Positions 1 through 5,953 of a stretch of DNA of 10,077 bases are shown here, one piece after another. Below the pieces are notes generated by a model. The model ran no database searches. It was not told where the DNA came from and was given only the letters and a program-made list of their open reading frames with translations. The position numbers and the translations under genes were made by a program. The stretch is taken from NCBI GenBank assembly GCA_021158865.1, contig JAGGSX010000002.1, forward strand, positions 1-10,077, given 5' to 3'. The stretch comes from Thermoplasmata archaeon (GTDB taxonomy: Archaea; Thermoplasmatota; E2; UBA202; JdFR-43). Every line of letters starts with the position of its first letter. Position 1 is the stretch's first letter.

Positions 1-356
1 AAGAAAATAATATAGTGGTTGCAAAATTTGTGGATGGTGAAATCATACAAAATTTAAAGAATTTAATGGATGAAGCAAAAATTGAATCAGCCATCATAAT
101 AAATGGTGTTGGCATGCTCGAAAATTCTTTGATTGGATATTTTAATGGAAGAGATTACATAAAAGAAAGAATAACCAAGCCGGCTGAATTGGTCTCCTTG
201 CAGGGCAATATAGGAAAAAATGGAAATGATTACATTGTGCATGCGCATATCGCACTGGCAAATGAAGAGCATGTATTAAAAGGAGGGCATCTCTTAGAAG
301 GGAATGTAAAAGTTGTAAATGAAATTGTTCTCTACGCACTCAAAAAATTAAAATAA
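1..356 (+). CDS. PPC/DUF296 domain protein, 5'-truncated by window edge
   Basis: Small protein of the PPC (plants and prokaryotes conserved, DUF296) fold. The visible part contains the family landmarks in order: a FVDGE strand/turn, a helix, the 'GVGMLENSLIGYF' core, 'ELVSLQGNI', then HAH and GGHLLEG. The His residues of HxH and GGH probably form the metal site seen in prokaryotic PPC proteins (family knowledge). In Archaea such stand-alone PPC proteins are usually annotated as DNA-binding, but their role is unsettled. A GTG at 15 could start a 113-residue protein. However, the frame stays open to base 3 and the extra residues ENNIV complete the expected first beta strand, so I infer the gene begins outside the window. 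It converges on the ABC permease gene, and the inverted repeat at 399-517 lies downstream. Confidence 0.85.
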   Translation, partial: ENNIVVAKFVDGEIIQNLKNLMDEAKIESAIIINGVGMLENSLIGYFNGRDYIKERITKPAELVSLQGNIGKNGNDYIVHAHIALANEEHVLKGGHLLEGNVKVVNEIVLYALKKLK

Positions 357-398
357 GAAGAATTAAAAGAGGCAGATTAATGGAAATGGAAATTACAA

Positions 399-517
399 CC
401 TAAAGCCCTTTCTTAGAGCCCTTTTTCTTTAAAAGAAAAAGTGCTTCAGCCCAAAAAGAACTGATACATTTTTCCGCCAGCGCTTTTTCTAAAAGGGCTG
501 AAGAAAGGGCTCTAAGG
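399..517. repeat. Long imperfect inverted repeat between convergent genes
   Basis: The arms pair in three blocks: AGCCCTTTCTT (404-414) with 501-511, AGCCCTTTT (417-425) with 491-499, and AGAAAAAG (434-441) with 483-490. The pairing then continues through GCT (443-445) with 479-481. An alternative 9-bp stem, CTTCAGCCC (444-452) with 495-503, competes with it. The right arm contains the permease stop codon (512-514). It may act as a bidirectional terminator or transcript stabiliser, or it may be the remnant of a small mobile palindromic element. The pairing is seen directly; the function is inferred. Confidence 0.75.
421..441. terminator. Candidate hairpin terminator inside the inverted repeat
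   Basis: CTTTTTCTTT (421-430) and AAAGAAAAAG (432-441) are perfect complements around a single central base. On either strand this gives an A/U-rich hairpin with a pyrimidine run, between two convergent genes. The stem is weak and nearly loopless, so T-run-mediated archaeal termination is as plausible as hairpin action. Confidence 0.35.
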
Positions 518-1594
518 TTCTTTCCAATCTGTTATTAAACTTCCAATTAGGAAGACAATGAAGGCAAATATAGTAATAATTGTTGTATTTAATATGCTGG
601 CATGAAAATTGTGATATATCATAGCATTTCTTAAACCTTCATTTACATAATAAAGAGGCAAAATTTTAGCAAAAACCTGGAGAAAATGAGGCATCATTTC
701 TATTGGGAAAAAAGTTCCTGCTAAAAACATCATTGGAAAATTGACTGCACTGGCTGCCGAGTCAGCTGTTTCTTCTTCATTTACAAATCGAGATATAATC
801 ATTCCCATACCAGTAAAAGCAAATGATGCTGATGCTATGATTACAATTACCATAAAATTGAATGAAGCTTTCATATTGAATGCAACCATTCCAACCAAAA
901 TTATTACAATGGTTGAAAGGAAATTTATTATTAGTTGGTAAATCATTTTCGAAAAAATCCATTCGCTTCTTTTCATAGGTGTTGTGAGTAATTTTTTTAA
1001 TAGCCCTCTCTTTTTATATTTAACATTTATTTCAATGCTTCCATATATTGCAGATGTCATAACAGTCATACCTATTATTCCTGGAATAAAAAAATCTATG
1101 TAATTGAAATTATTTCCAGTAACATATTTTTCTTCGTATCCTATCACTTCAGTTGCATTGCTTATCTTTAAATTCATTTCTCCTATTACGCTTATCAAAA
1201 ATGATTTTATTGCAGAATTTATTTCCTGCTTTGAAGGGTCGAGATATAAAGTTAGATTACATTTTTTTCCATATATTATCGAATCTTGAAATCCTTTAGG
1301 AATTTGAATTGCTGCATGTTCTTTCGCATATTCTTCTATATTTTTGCTGGAATCTATCAATTTCACTTTTATTATATTTATATGGCTCATATTTTCTACA
1401 AAAAGGTGTGAAGCCATGGAATTATCCATATCCTGAATGTATATAATGTAGGGTTCATTTCCTCCAGAAAAAATTTCTCCAAAAATAAGAATTAGCAAAA
1501 TTGGAAATGCAAAAGTCCAGAATAAAGCAGCTTTGTTTCTATACCAATTCTTTATACTTGCCTGAATGTCTCCATATATCGCCTTTAAATTCAT
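512..1594 (-). CDS. ABC-2 type transporter permease
   Basis: Integral membrane subunit of an ABC exporter, 360 residues. One membrane segment lies near the N terminus (about 22-42), followed by a polar extracytoplasmic region (about 45-165) and then five further segments near 167-187, 218-238, 246-268, 283-297 and 334-354. This one-plus-five topology with a large first loop is typical of the ABC2_membrane_3 group (YhfE/DrrB/NodJ-like exporters). The 'KKRGLLKKLLTTPMKRSEW' stretch (about 194-212) is the cytoplasmic loop that usually follows TM2. The start codon overlaps the ATPase stop as ATGA, so the two are translationally coupled and surely form one transporter. The substrate cannot be read from sequence; drugs, lipids or polysaccharides are typical for the family. 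Confidence 0.9.
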   Translation of the reverse strand: MNLKAIYGDIQASIKNWYRNKAALFWTFAFPILLILIFGEIFSGGNEPYIIYIQDMDNSMASHLFVENMSHINIIKVKLIDSSKNIEEYAKEHAAIQIPKGFQDSIIYGKKCNLTLYLDPSKQEINSAIKSFLISVIGEMNLKISNATEVIGYEEKYVTGNNFNYIDFFIPGIIGMTVMTSAIYGSIEINVKYKKRGLLKKLLTTPMKRSEWIFSKMIYQLIINFLSTIVIILVGMVAFNMKASFNFMVIVIIASASFAFTGMGMIISRFVNEEETADSAASAVNFPMMFLAGTFFPIEMMPHFLQVFAKILPLYYVNEGLRNAMIYHNFHASILNTTIITIFAFIVFLIGSLITDWKEP

Positions 1595-2427
1595 TTCAAT
1601 CTTGCTCCTGTGAGCTTTAAAAAAACATCTTCAAGATTTGCTCTTTTTATTTCTATTCTATCATATTTAGTGCCATCTCTTCTTATTTTTTCTATCAATT
1701 CTGGTATTTCATCCTCTTCAGTTTCAATCTCGATTAATTTATCTTTAATGCTTATGATTATCCTTGTCTTCTCTCCATATTTTTCTATAAGCTCCTTCGG
1801 GCTCCCTATTGATATAATCTTCCCATTATGCATTATTGCAACCCTATCTGAAAGATATTCTGCTTCTTCCATATAATGTGTTGTCAAAAAAACTGTTTTT
1901 CCATCTTCCTTCAATTTTTTAATGACATTCCATAAGCCTCTCCTCGCAGCAGGGTCAAGGCCAGTAGTAGGCTCGTCCAAAAAAACAAGCTCTGGATTGC
2001 CCACCAAGGAGACGGCGACGCCGACCCTCTGCCGCTGCCCTCCTGATAAATTTTTATATAACTCATTTTCCTTTTCTTTCAATCCAACAATGGATATTAT
2101 TTCATCTATGTTGCCACATTTTTTATAAAGTCTGGAAAAATAAATCAGTGTTTCTCTAACCGTTAGCCTTTCAAAAGATTGAAATTCTTGAGGTAATACG
2201 CCTATTTTTTCTTTTATATGCGCATCCATACTTTTTCCAAAAATTTTTACAGTGCCTTCTGTTGCATTCCTTATTCCCTCAATTATTTCTACAGTTGTTG
2301 TTTTTCCTGCTCCATTTGGTCCAAGCAAGGAGAAAATTTCTTTACTTCTTACTTCAAAAGATATGCCATCAACTGCAATAACGTTACCATATTCTTTTCT
2401 TAAGTCTTTAACTTCAATGACATTCAT
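1591..2427 (-). CDS. ABC transporter ATP-binding protein (ABC-2 exporter)
   Basis: Nucleotide-binding subunit, 278 residues, with every catalytic motif intact: Walker A GPNGAGKTT (36-44), Q-loop Gln80, signature LSGGQ (127-131), Walker B LVFLDE (147-152), D-loop GLDP, and H-loop His184. The roughly 65 residues after 210 match the C-terminal DUF4162-type extension common in DrrA/CcmA-like exporter ATPases and end in 'LEDVFLKLTG'. It couples ATP hydrolysis to the permease encoded next. It overlaps ndk upstream and the permease downstream, both as ATGA, and so belongs to the ribosomal-protein/ndk transcript. Codons around the signature motif (about 1993-2043) are almost all G/C-ending, unlike the rest of the gene. 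Confidence 0.95.
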   Translation of the reverse strand: MNVIEVKDLRKEYGNVIAVDGISFEVRSKEIFSLLGPNGAGKTTTVEIIEGIRNATEGTVKIFGKSMDAHIKEKIGVLPQEFQSFERLTVRETLIYFSRLYKKCGNIDEIISIVGLKEKENELYKNLSGGQRQRVGVAVSLVGNPELVFLDEPTTGLDPAARRGLWNVIKKLKEDGKTVFLTTHYMEEAEYLSDRVAIMHNGKIISIGSPKELIEKYGEKTRIIISIKDKLIEIETEEDEIPELIEKIRRDGTKYDRIEIKRANLEDVFLKLTGARLK

Positions 2428-2876
2428 TTCTCATAAATCCATTTCTCATCATCCATTTCATAGTTTATCAATTCGTCATCTTTAAACCACAATGAAATCT
2501 CTTTTTTTGCTGTTTCCTTTCCATCACTCGCATGTATTATATTCCTGCCAATATTTTGAGCAAAATCCCCTCTTATTGTTCCAGCCATAGATTTTTGTGG
2601 GTCTGTTGCACCAACCATTTTACGGACTTTTTCAATTGCATTTTCTCCTTCTAAAACCATAGCCAATACAGGACCAGAAGTTATATATCTTATAAGCCCA
2701 TTATAAAAATTCTTTCCTTTATGAACTTCATAATGCTTTTCTGCAAGTTTGTTTGGCACAGATAGAAATTTCATTGCAACAATTTTCAAGCCAGATTCTT
2801 CAAATCTCTGTATTACTTTACCAATCAACCTTCTCTGCACGCCGTCGGGCTTTATCATAACAAACGTTCTTTCCAT
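2424..2876 (-). CDS. ndk: Nucleoside diphosphate kinase
   Basis: Transfers the gamma phosphate of ATP to nucleoside diphosphates through a phospho-histidine, balancing cytoplasmic NTP pools. The length of 150 residues is normal. The family signature NIIHASDG is present with the catalytic His115, as are KPDGVQR (9-15), the Lys/Tyr/Arg residues lining the nucleotide site, and GPVLAMVLEG (68-77). The start ATG lies one base after the rpl24e stop, with a purine-rich AGGAAG stretch just upstream inside rpl24e. Placement after L7Ae-S28e-L24e is the standard archaeal arrangement. Confidence 0.97.
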   Translation of the reverse strand: MERTFVMIKPDGVQRRLIGKVIQRFEESGLKIVAMKFLSVPNKLAEKHYEVHKGKNFYNGLIRYITSGPVLAMVLEGENAIEKVRKMVGATDPQKSMAGTIRGDFAQNIGRNIIHASDGKETAKKEISLWFKDDELINYEMDDEKWIYEK

Positions 2877-2877
2877 T

Positions 2878-3054
2878 TTAAGACTTCCTAAATAAATTTG
2901 TCCATCTTATTTTTTTAGAATCTCTCCCCAGCTTGAGCATATTTTTTCTACATTTACTTGAACAGAAGTAAAAAATTGTGCCATCTTTCTTAACATACAT
3001 CATGCCTGTGCCGGGCTCAATTTCTCTGCCACAAAATGAACATTTCCTTGCCAT
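2878..3054 (-). CDS. rpl24e: Large ribosomal subunit protein eL24 (L24e)
   Basis: A 58-residue zinc-ribbon ribosomal protein: 'MARKCSFCGREIEPGTGMM' followed by 'FYFCSSKCRKNMLKLGRD' and a basic tail with 'IRWTNLF'. The CxxC and CxxxC pairs (Cys5, Cys8, Cys31, Cys35) bind one zinc. It sits on the 50S surface near the subunit interface (family knowledge). The start ATG shares one base with the rps28e stop (TAATG), and the TAA stop is one base before ndk. Length and motifs match archaeal L24e closely. Confidence 0.97.
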   Translation of the reverse strand: MARKCSFCGREIEPGTGMMYVKKDGTIFYFCSSKCRKNMLKLGRDSKKIRWTNLFRKS

Positions 3055-3260
3055 TATTTCACGCTCAACCTTTTAGCTTCTCTTTCTGCTTCTCTTAACA
3101 TTAATATATCTCCAATTCTTACAGGACCCATAACATTTCTCGTTATAACTCTATTTTTATCTTTTCCTTCTAAAATTTTGACCCTAACTTGGATAACTTC
3201 TCCGCACATTCCCGTCCTTCCGATTATTGTGACAACTTCAGCAGGTATACCTTCAGCCAT
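3054..3260 (-). CDS. rps28e: Small ribosomal subunit protein eS28 (S28e)
   Basis: A 68-residue OB-fold protein of the 30S subunit, near the mRNA exit channel. Diagnostic stretches are 'GRTGMCGEVIQVRVKILEG' (14-32), 'NRVITRNVMGPVRIGDIL' (36-53) and the characteristic end 'REAEREAKRL'. The start lies one base after the L7Ae stop, and the gene overlaps rpl24e by one base at its end. No strong Shine-Dalgarno is visible, so translation probably depends on coupling to the upstream cistron. Confidence 0.97.
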   Translation of the reverse strand: MAEGIPAEVVTIIGRTGMCGEVIQVRVKILEGKDKNRVITRNVMGPVRIGDILMLREAEREAKRLSVK

Positions 3261-3261
3261 T

Positions 3262-3627
3262 TTAACCCTTTATATCTTTAATTTTTTTAATTATTTCTTC
3301 GATTATATCTGAAGCTTCTCCACTATCAACTATCGCCACAGAAGCAGACGCAACGCCCAAGCCGGCGGCTCTGCCGAGTTCTTCTTTTGAAGGGACATAA
3401 GCATAGGGAATTTCCTTTTCCTCGCATAAATATGGCAGATGTGCTAATATTTCTTCTGGAGATACATCAGTTGCCATTATAACCAATTTTGCTTCCCGTC
3501 TTTCTACGCTTTTTGTGACTTCATTTGTTCCTTTCCTAAGCTTTCCACTATCCCTTGCTTTCTCTACTGCTTCATATACTTTCTTCACTACTTCTTCCGG
3601 GGTTTCAAATTTTACATACGCTGGCAT
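3262..3627 (-). CDS. rpl7ae: Ribosomal protein L7Ae, kink-turn RNA-binding protein
   Basis: A 121-residue kink-turn binder. It serves in the large ribosomal subunit, in archaeal C/D and H/ACA RNPs and often in RNase P (family knowledge). The RNA-binding signature GTNEVTKSVER (33-43) is intact, and so is the specificity loop 'ELGRAAGLGVASASVA' (83-98). It is the first gene of the minus-strand operon, with a strong Shine-Dalgarno eight bases before the ATG and a TATA box about 45 bases upstream. It is the only gene of the operon with a clear ribosome binding site, which fits a lead cistron. Confidence 0.97.
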   Translation of the reverse strand: MPAYVKFETPEEVVKKVYEAVEKARDSGKLRKGTNEVTKSVERREAKLVIMATDVSPEEILAHLPYLCEEKEIPYAYVPSKEELGRAAGLGVASASVAIVDSGEASDIIEEIIKKIKDIKG

Positions 3628-3635
3628 TTTTCCCG

Positions 3636-3640
3636 CCTCC
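3636..3640 (-). promoter_or_regulatory. Strong Shine-Dalgarno for rpl7ae
   Basis: GGAGG on the minus strand, eight bases before the rpl7ae ATG. It partly overlaps the small palindrome CCTAT-ATAGG (3639-3649). Folding of the short leader could therefore hide it, though the stem is weak. Confidence 0.75.
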
Positions 3641-3669
3641 TATCATAGGCAAAATGCAATATAATACCC

Positions 3670-3677
3670 ATATATAA
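3670..3677 (-). promoter_or_regulatory. TATA box of the rpl7ae-rps28e-rpl24e-ndk-ABC operon
   Basis: TTATATAT on the minus strand, about 43 bases before the rpl7ae start. The usual 22-27 base distance puts transcription start near 3647 and leaves a leader of about 20 bases holding the GGAGG site. It is the only convincing promoter for the six genes. Confidence 0.6.
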
Positions 3678-3708
3678 GCATGATGGTAGCTTTTAAATTT
3701 AGGAGAAA

Positions 3709-3721
3709 AACAGATTCTGTT
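3709..3721. promoter_or_regulatory. Palindrome in divergent promoter region, possible operator
   Basis: AACAGATTCTGTT is a perfect 13-base inverted repeat (6-bp arms, one central base) between the rpl7ae TATA box and the nreA TATA box. Size and position suit a dimeric regulator. No regulator gene is in the window and chance occurrence is possible in AT-rich DNA. Confidence 0.3.
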
Positions 3722-3797
3722 AAGGAATTATAGCTATTTTCTTAATGTTCATAAAAATTTTTCAGATGTCACACTAAAAATCAATGACAGCAAGATA

Positions 3798-3805
3798 TTT
3801 ATATT
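3798..3805 (+). promoter_or_regulatory. TATA box of nreA
   Basis: TTTATATT preceded by a purine-rich BRE-like stretch (CAGCAAGA). Its centre is about 22 bases before the nreA GTG, so transcription should start at or next to the start codon. That predicts a leaderless mRNA and agrees with the absence of a Shine-Dalgarno. Confidence 0.55.
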
Positions 3806-3823
3806 GGAAACATAAATTGAAAT

Positions 3824-5068
3824 GTGAAGACAAGACCTAAAAAATTTGTTGGTATGGATGAAAGCATTTGCATAAGATGTAGAGGAACAAAATTGTTATG
3901 TGGAAAACCAAGATGTCCAATTTTGGTTAAATATTATACTGCAGTTAGAAATAAACCATTGATTGATAAAAAATTTGTTTACGGATATTCCCCTCCATCA
4001 ATTTTTGTTGGTAGATATGGTTATCCCAAGGTTAGCGTAGGACCAATGCTTCCTCCATTAGAAGGAGATACATCATACATGGATACACCAGAATTGTGGC
4101 ATGATAAAAGCATAGACGACATAGTTGATTTTAGAATGAAATTGATTCGTGGAAAGCATCGCATCCATATAAAAAATTTTGATGATAAAATAGCGGAATA
4201 TACCCAAGAAATAGCAATGGCGTATAAGCCTGTTGAAATGGAAGTAGAATTTGAAAAAAAGCCAGCTGGCAGAATAGCATTATATGATGAATCCCAGCCC
4301 CATGGACCTGCAGCAAAAATAAAAAAATTATGGGTTGGAAATGCAAAAGTTGATAGGAAGATTGAGAAACTTTATTATGATGAAGTTAAAGCTAAAGAAG
4401 CCATTTTAACTCTTTATGAGAACAATGTTTTTGTTTCAAATATCCAAAAAGCATTTTCTGCGGGCATATTTGGTATAGATAAAAAATTTGTTCCAACGAG
4501 ATGGAGTATAACTGCGGTTGATACAATAATAGGAGATGAGCTATTAAAAAAAGTGAAAAGCTATCCATGGATAAATGAATATCGCATCTATTATATAAAA
4601 AGCCTTGATAATTTATGGGTGGTTATAATGTATCCGAGCAGCTGGGAATATGAACTCATAGAGGCATGGTATCCAAATACGACATGGAATCCTCTTGGCA
4701 AAAAAGTTGTTCTTTTCGGAGACCATGAATTTTTTAAAGGACGCACAAGCTACGCTTCTATAGGAGGATGTTATTATGCAGCAAGGATGGCATCAGCGGA
4801 ACATCTTGGTAAGCAGCGTCGCCAGGCTGGCGTCGTTGTCCTGCGGGAAATACATCCTGGGTATATAATGCCAGTCGGTGTATGGAATGTTAGAGAGAAT
4901 GTGAGAAAAGCTTTGGCTGGTATTCCAAAAAAATTTGATAATTTGAAAGATGCATTGCTTTTTGCTTCCTCCTTGCTTTTTATTCCTATAAAAAGATGGA
5001 TTGAAAGTAGCGATCTTTTGAAGAATAGATTTCAACAGATGAGGATAGAAGATTATGTTAAAATGTAA
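3824..5068 (+). CDS. nreA: NreA-type DNA repair protein
   Basis: A 414-residue member of the archaeal Nre family (DUF650/DUF651), linked to DNA damage tolerance in haloarchaea. The N terminus has the family's cysteine cluster, Cys16, Cys19, Cys26 and Cys31 ('CIRCRGTKLLCGKPRC'), probably a zinc site. Further hallmarks are 'GRYGYPKVSVGPMLPP' (63-78) and the conserved C-terminal block 'GGCYYAARMASAEHL' through 'RQAGVVVLREI' and 'MPVGVWNVREN'. The last residues contain QMRIEDYV (405-412), which fits the PCNA-interacting pattern Qxx(I/L)xx(F/Y)x described for Nre proteins. The start is GTG, because the neighbouring ATG is followed at once by a stop in its own frame. A leaderless transcript is likely. 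The gene overlaps the radical SAM gene by 14 bases. Confidence 0.93.
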   Translation: MKTRPKKFVGMDESICIRCRGTKLLCGKPRCPILVKYYTAVRNKPLIDKKFVYGYSPPSIFVGRYGYPKVSVGPMLPPLEGDTSYMDTPELWHDKSIDDIVDFRMKLIRGKHRIHIKNFDDKIAEYTQEIAMAYKPVEMEVEFEKKPAGRIALYDESQPHGPAAKIKKLWVGNAKVDRKIEKLYYDEVKAKEAILTLYENNVFVSNIQKAFSAGIFGIDKKFVPTRWSITAVDTIIGDELLKKVKSYPWINEYRIYYIKSLDNLWVVIMYPSSWEYELIEAWYPNTTWNPLGKKVVLFGDHEFFKGRTSYASIGGCYYAARMASAEHLGKQRRQAGVVVLREIHPGYIMPVGVWNVRENVRKALAGIPKKFDNLKDALLFASSLLFIPIKRWIESSDLLKNRFQQMRIEDYVKM

Positions 5069-5813
5069 AAGTGCATTAAATAAATCAAGGCTATATGGAT
5101 TGGATTATACTATAAATCCTTATTTTGGCTGTTCTCATGCGTGCATTTATTGTTATGTTCCTTCATTGATTCATGTTCCTTATGATGAGTTTAAATTTCC
5201 AAAGCCAAAGATAAATATAGTTGATGTTTTAAGGAAAGAGTTAAGAAAGAAAAAGCGTGGAATTGTGGGAATTTCTACGGCAACAGATGCATATCAGCCC
5301 TTAGAAAAAAAATATGAATTGACAGGAGGAATATTAAAAACAATTTTACAATATGATTTTCCTATAGATATTCAAACAAAATCAAAACTTGTTTTAAGAG
5401 ATGTAGGCATAATAAAAAAATTCAGCAATGCAAAAGTTGGGATAACCATAACAACATTTAATGAAAACATTGCTAAAAAATGGGAAGTTTCTGCTCCTTC
5501 GCCATATAAAAGACTTGATACAGCAAAAAAATTAGCCATGCAGGGAATATATACCTACATATTTTTTGGTCCTATATTCCCATTGATGAATGGAAATGAA
5601 ATTGATTATTCAATTGAAGAATTTATTGAATCAGGCATTGATGAGATAGTGGTTGACAAACTTCATTTAAAAAAAGAGGTTGTAAAAAATATAAAAAAAT
5701 TTTTTCCAGATGAATATAAAGAAATAATAAAAGAAACAAATAATTTCAACAAAATGTTAAAAAAAATTGAAAAATTTGGAAATAAAATAACAATAACAAA
5801 AGCATGGGAATAA
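5055..5813 (+). CDS. Radical SAM protein, SPL-like (COG1533)
   Basis: A 252-residue radical SAM enzyme resembling spore photoproduct lyase-like proteins. It opens with 'KSALNKSRLYGLDYTINPYFG' as the family does (quoted here as residues 5-25), followed by the [4Fe-4S] motif Cys26-x3-Cys30-x2-Cys33. Later family blocks are 'STATDAYQPLEKKY' (74-87), 'SPYKRLDTAKKLAMQGI' (149-165) and 'GPIFPLMNG' (172-180). It should cleave S-adenosylmethionine to a 5'-deoxyadenosyl radical; the substrate is unknown. The start lies 14 bases inside nreA in another frame and no other Met occurs for about 160 codons, so coupling to nreA looks firm. Besides the cluster ligands only Cys4 is present, so the catalytic hydrogen-donor cysteine of true spore photoproduct lyase is not evident. 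Confidence 0.9.
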   Translation: MLKCKSALNKSRLYGLDYTINPYFGCSHACIYCYVPSLIHVPYDEFKFPKPKINIVDVLRKELRKKKRGIVGISTATDAYQPLEKKYELTGGILKTILQYDFPIDIQTKSKLVLRDVGIIKKFSNAKVGITITTFNENIAKKWEVSAPSPYKRLDTAKKLAMQGIYTYIFFGPIFPLMNGNEIDYSIEEFIESGIDEIVVDKLHLKKEVVKNIKKFFPDEYKEIIKETNNFNKMLKKIEKFGNKITITKAWE

Positions 5814-5840
5814 TATTTTTATTGCCTCCTCACCCTCCTC

Positions 5841-5928
5841 GCAACTTCAGTTATCGTGGGCTATGCTATCTTTTATCAAAATGTAGTTAATAAAACTTTC
5901 CGATGCAACTTCATTATACGAAACTTTC
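5841..5928 (+). repeat. Short direct repeats in the intergenic gap before the DUF3068-like gene
   Basis: GCAACTTCA occurs at 5841-5849 and 5905-5913, followed in each case by similar bases (GTTATCG and TTATACG). AAACTTTC occurs at 5893-5900 and 5921-5928. The gap 5814-5953 otherwise holds a C/T-rich tract (5824-5840) and no convincing gene. A TATA-like TTCTTAAATAG near 5926-5936 is a weak promoter candidate and lies too close to the ribosome binding site to be convincing. Confidence 0.45.
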
Positions 5929-5938
5929 TTAAATAGCT

Positions 5939-5942
5939 GGAG
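5939..5942 (+). promoter_or_regulatory. Shine-Dalgarno GGAG that decides the start of the DUF3068-like gene
   Basis: GGAG lies 11 bases before the ATG at 5954. The in-frame TTG at 5948 would leave only five bases and is less likely. The ATG at 5960 would be 17 bases away. Confidence 0.5.
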
Positions 5943-5953
5943 AATATTTGCTC

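Noticed and set aside
1610..2485. Plus-strand open frames of 60-90 codons opposite the ABC ATPase gene
   Set aside because: They are antisense shadows of a gene with intact motifs, without ribosome binding sites and with atypical composition.
3628..3660. Kink-turn in the rpl7ae leader for L7Ae autoregulation
   Set aside because: The leader is only about 20 bases long. The CCTAT-ATAGG palindrome lacks the tandem G-A pairs of a kink-turn in any alignment I could make.
3678..3770. C/D box sRNA between rpl7ae and nreA (TGATGG and CAGATG-like stretches)
   Set aside because: No proper set of C, D', C' and D boxes with the right spacing is present on either strand.
4820..4832. CGCCAGGCTGGCG palindrome inside nreA
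   Set aside because: It encodes conserved NreA residues in a G/C-ending codon pocket, so coding constraint explains it better than a binding site.
5824..5840. Possible G-quadruplex on the minus strand (runs of GG and GGG)
   Set aside because: The runs are only two or three bases, so at most a weak two-layer structure would form. There is no other support.
5811..5936. Hydrophobic reading frame continuing past the radical SAM stop codon (YFYCLLTLLATSVIVGYA)
   Set aside because: It needs read-through of a normal TAA, has no ribosome binding site, and ends after about 40 codons. The radical SAM protein already ends where its family would be expected to.
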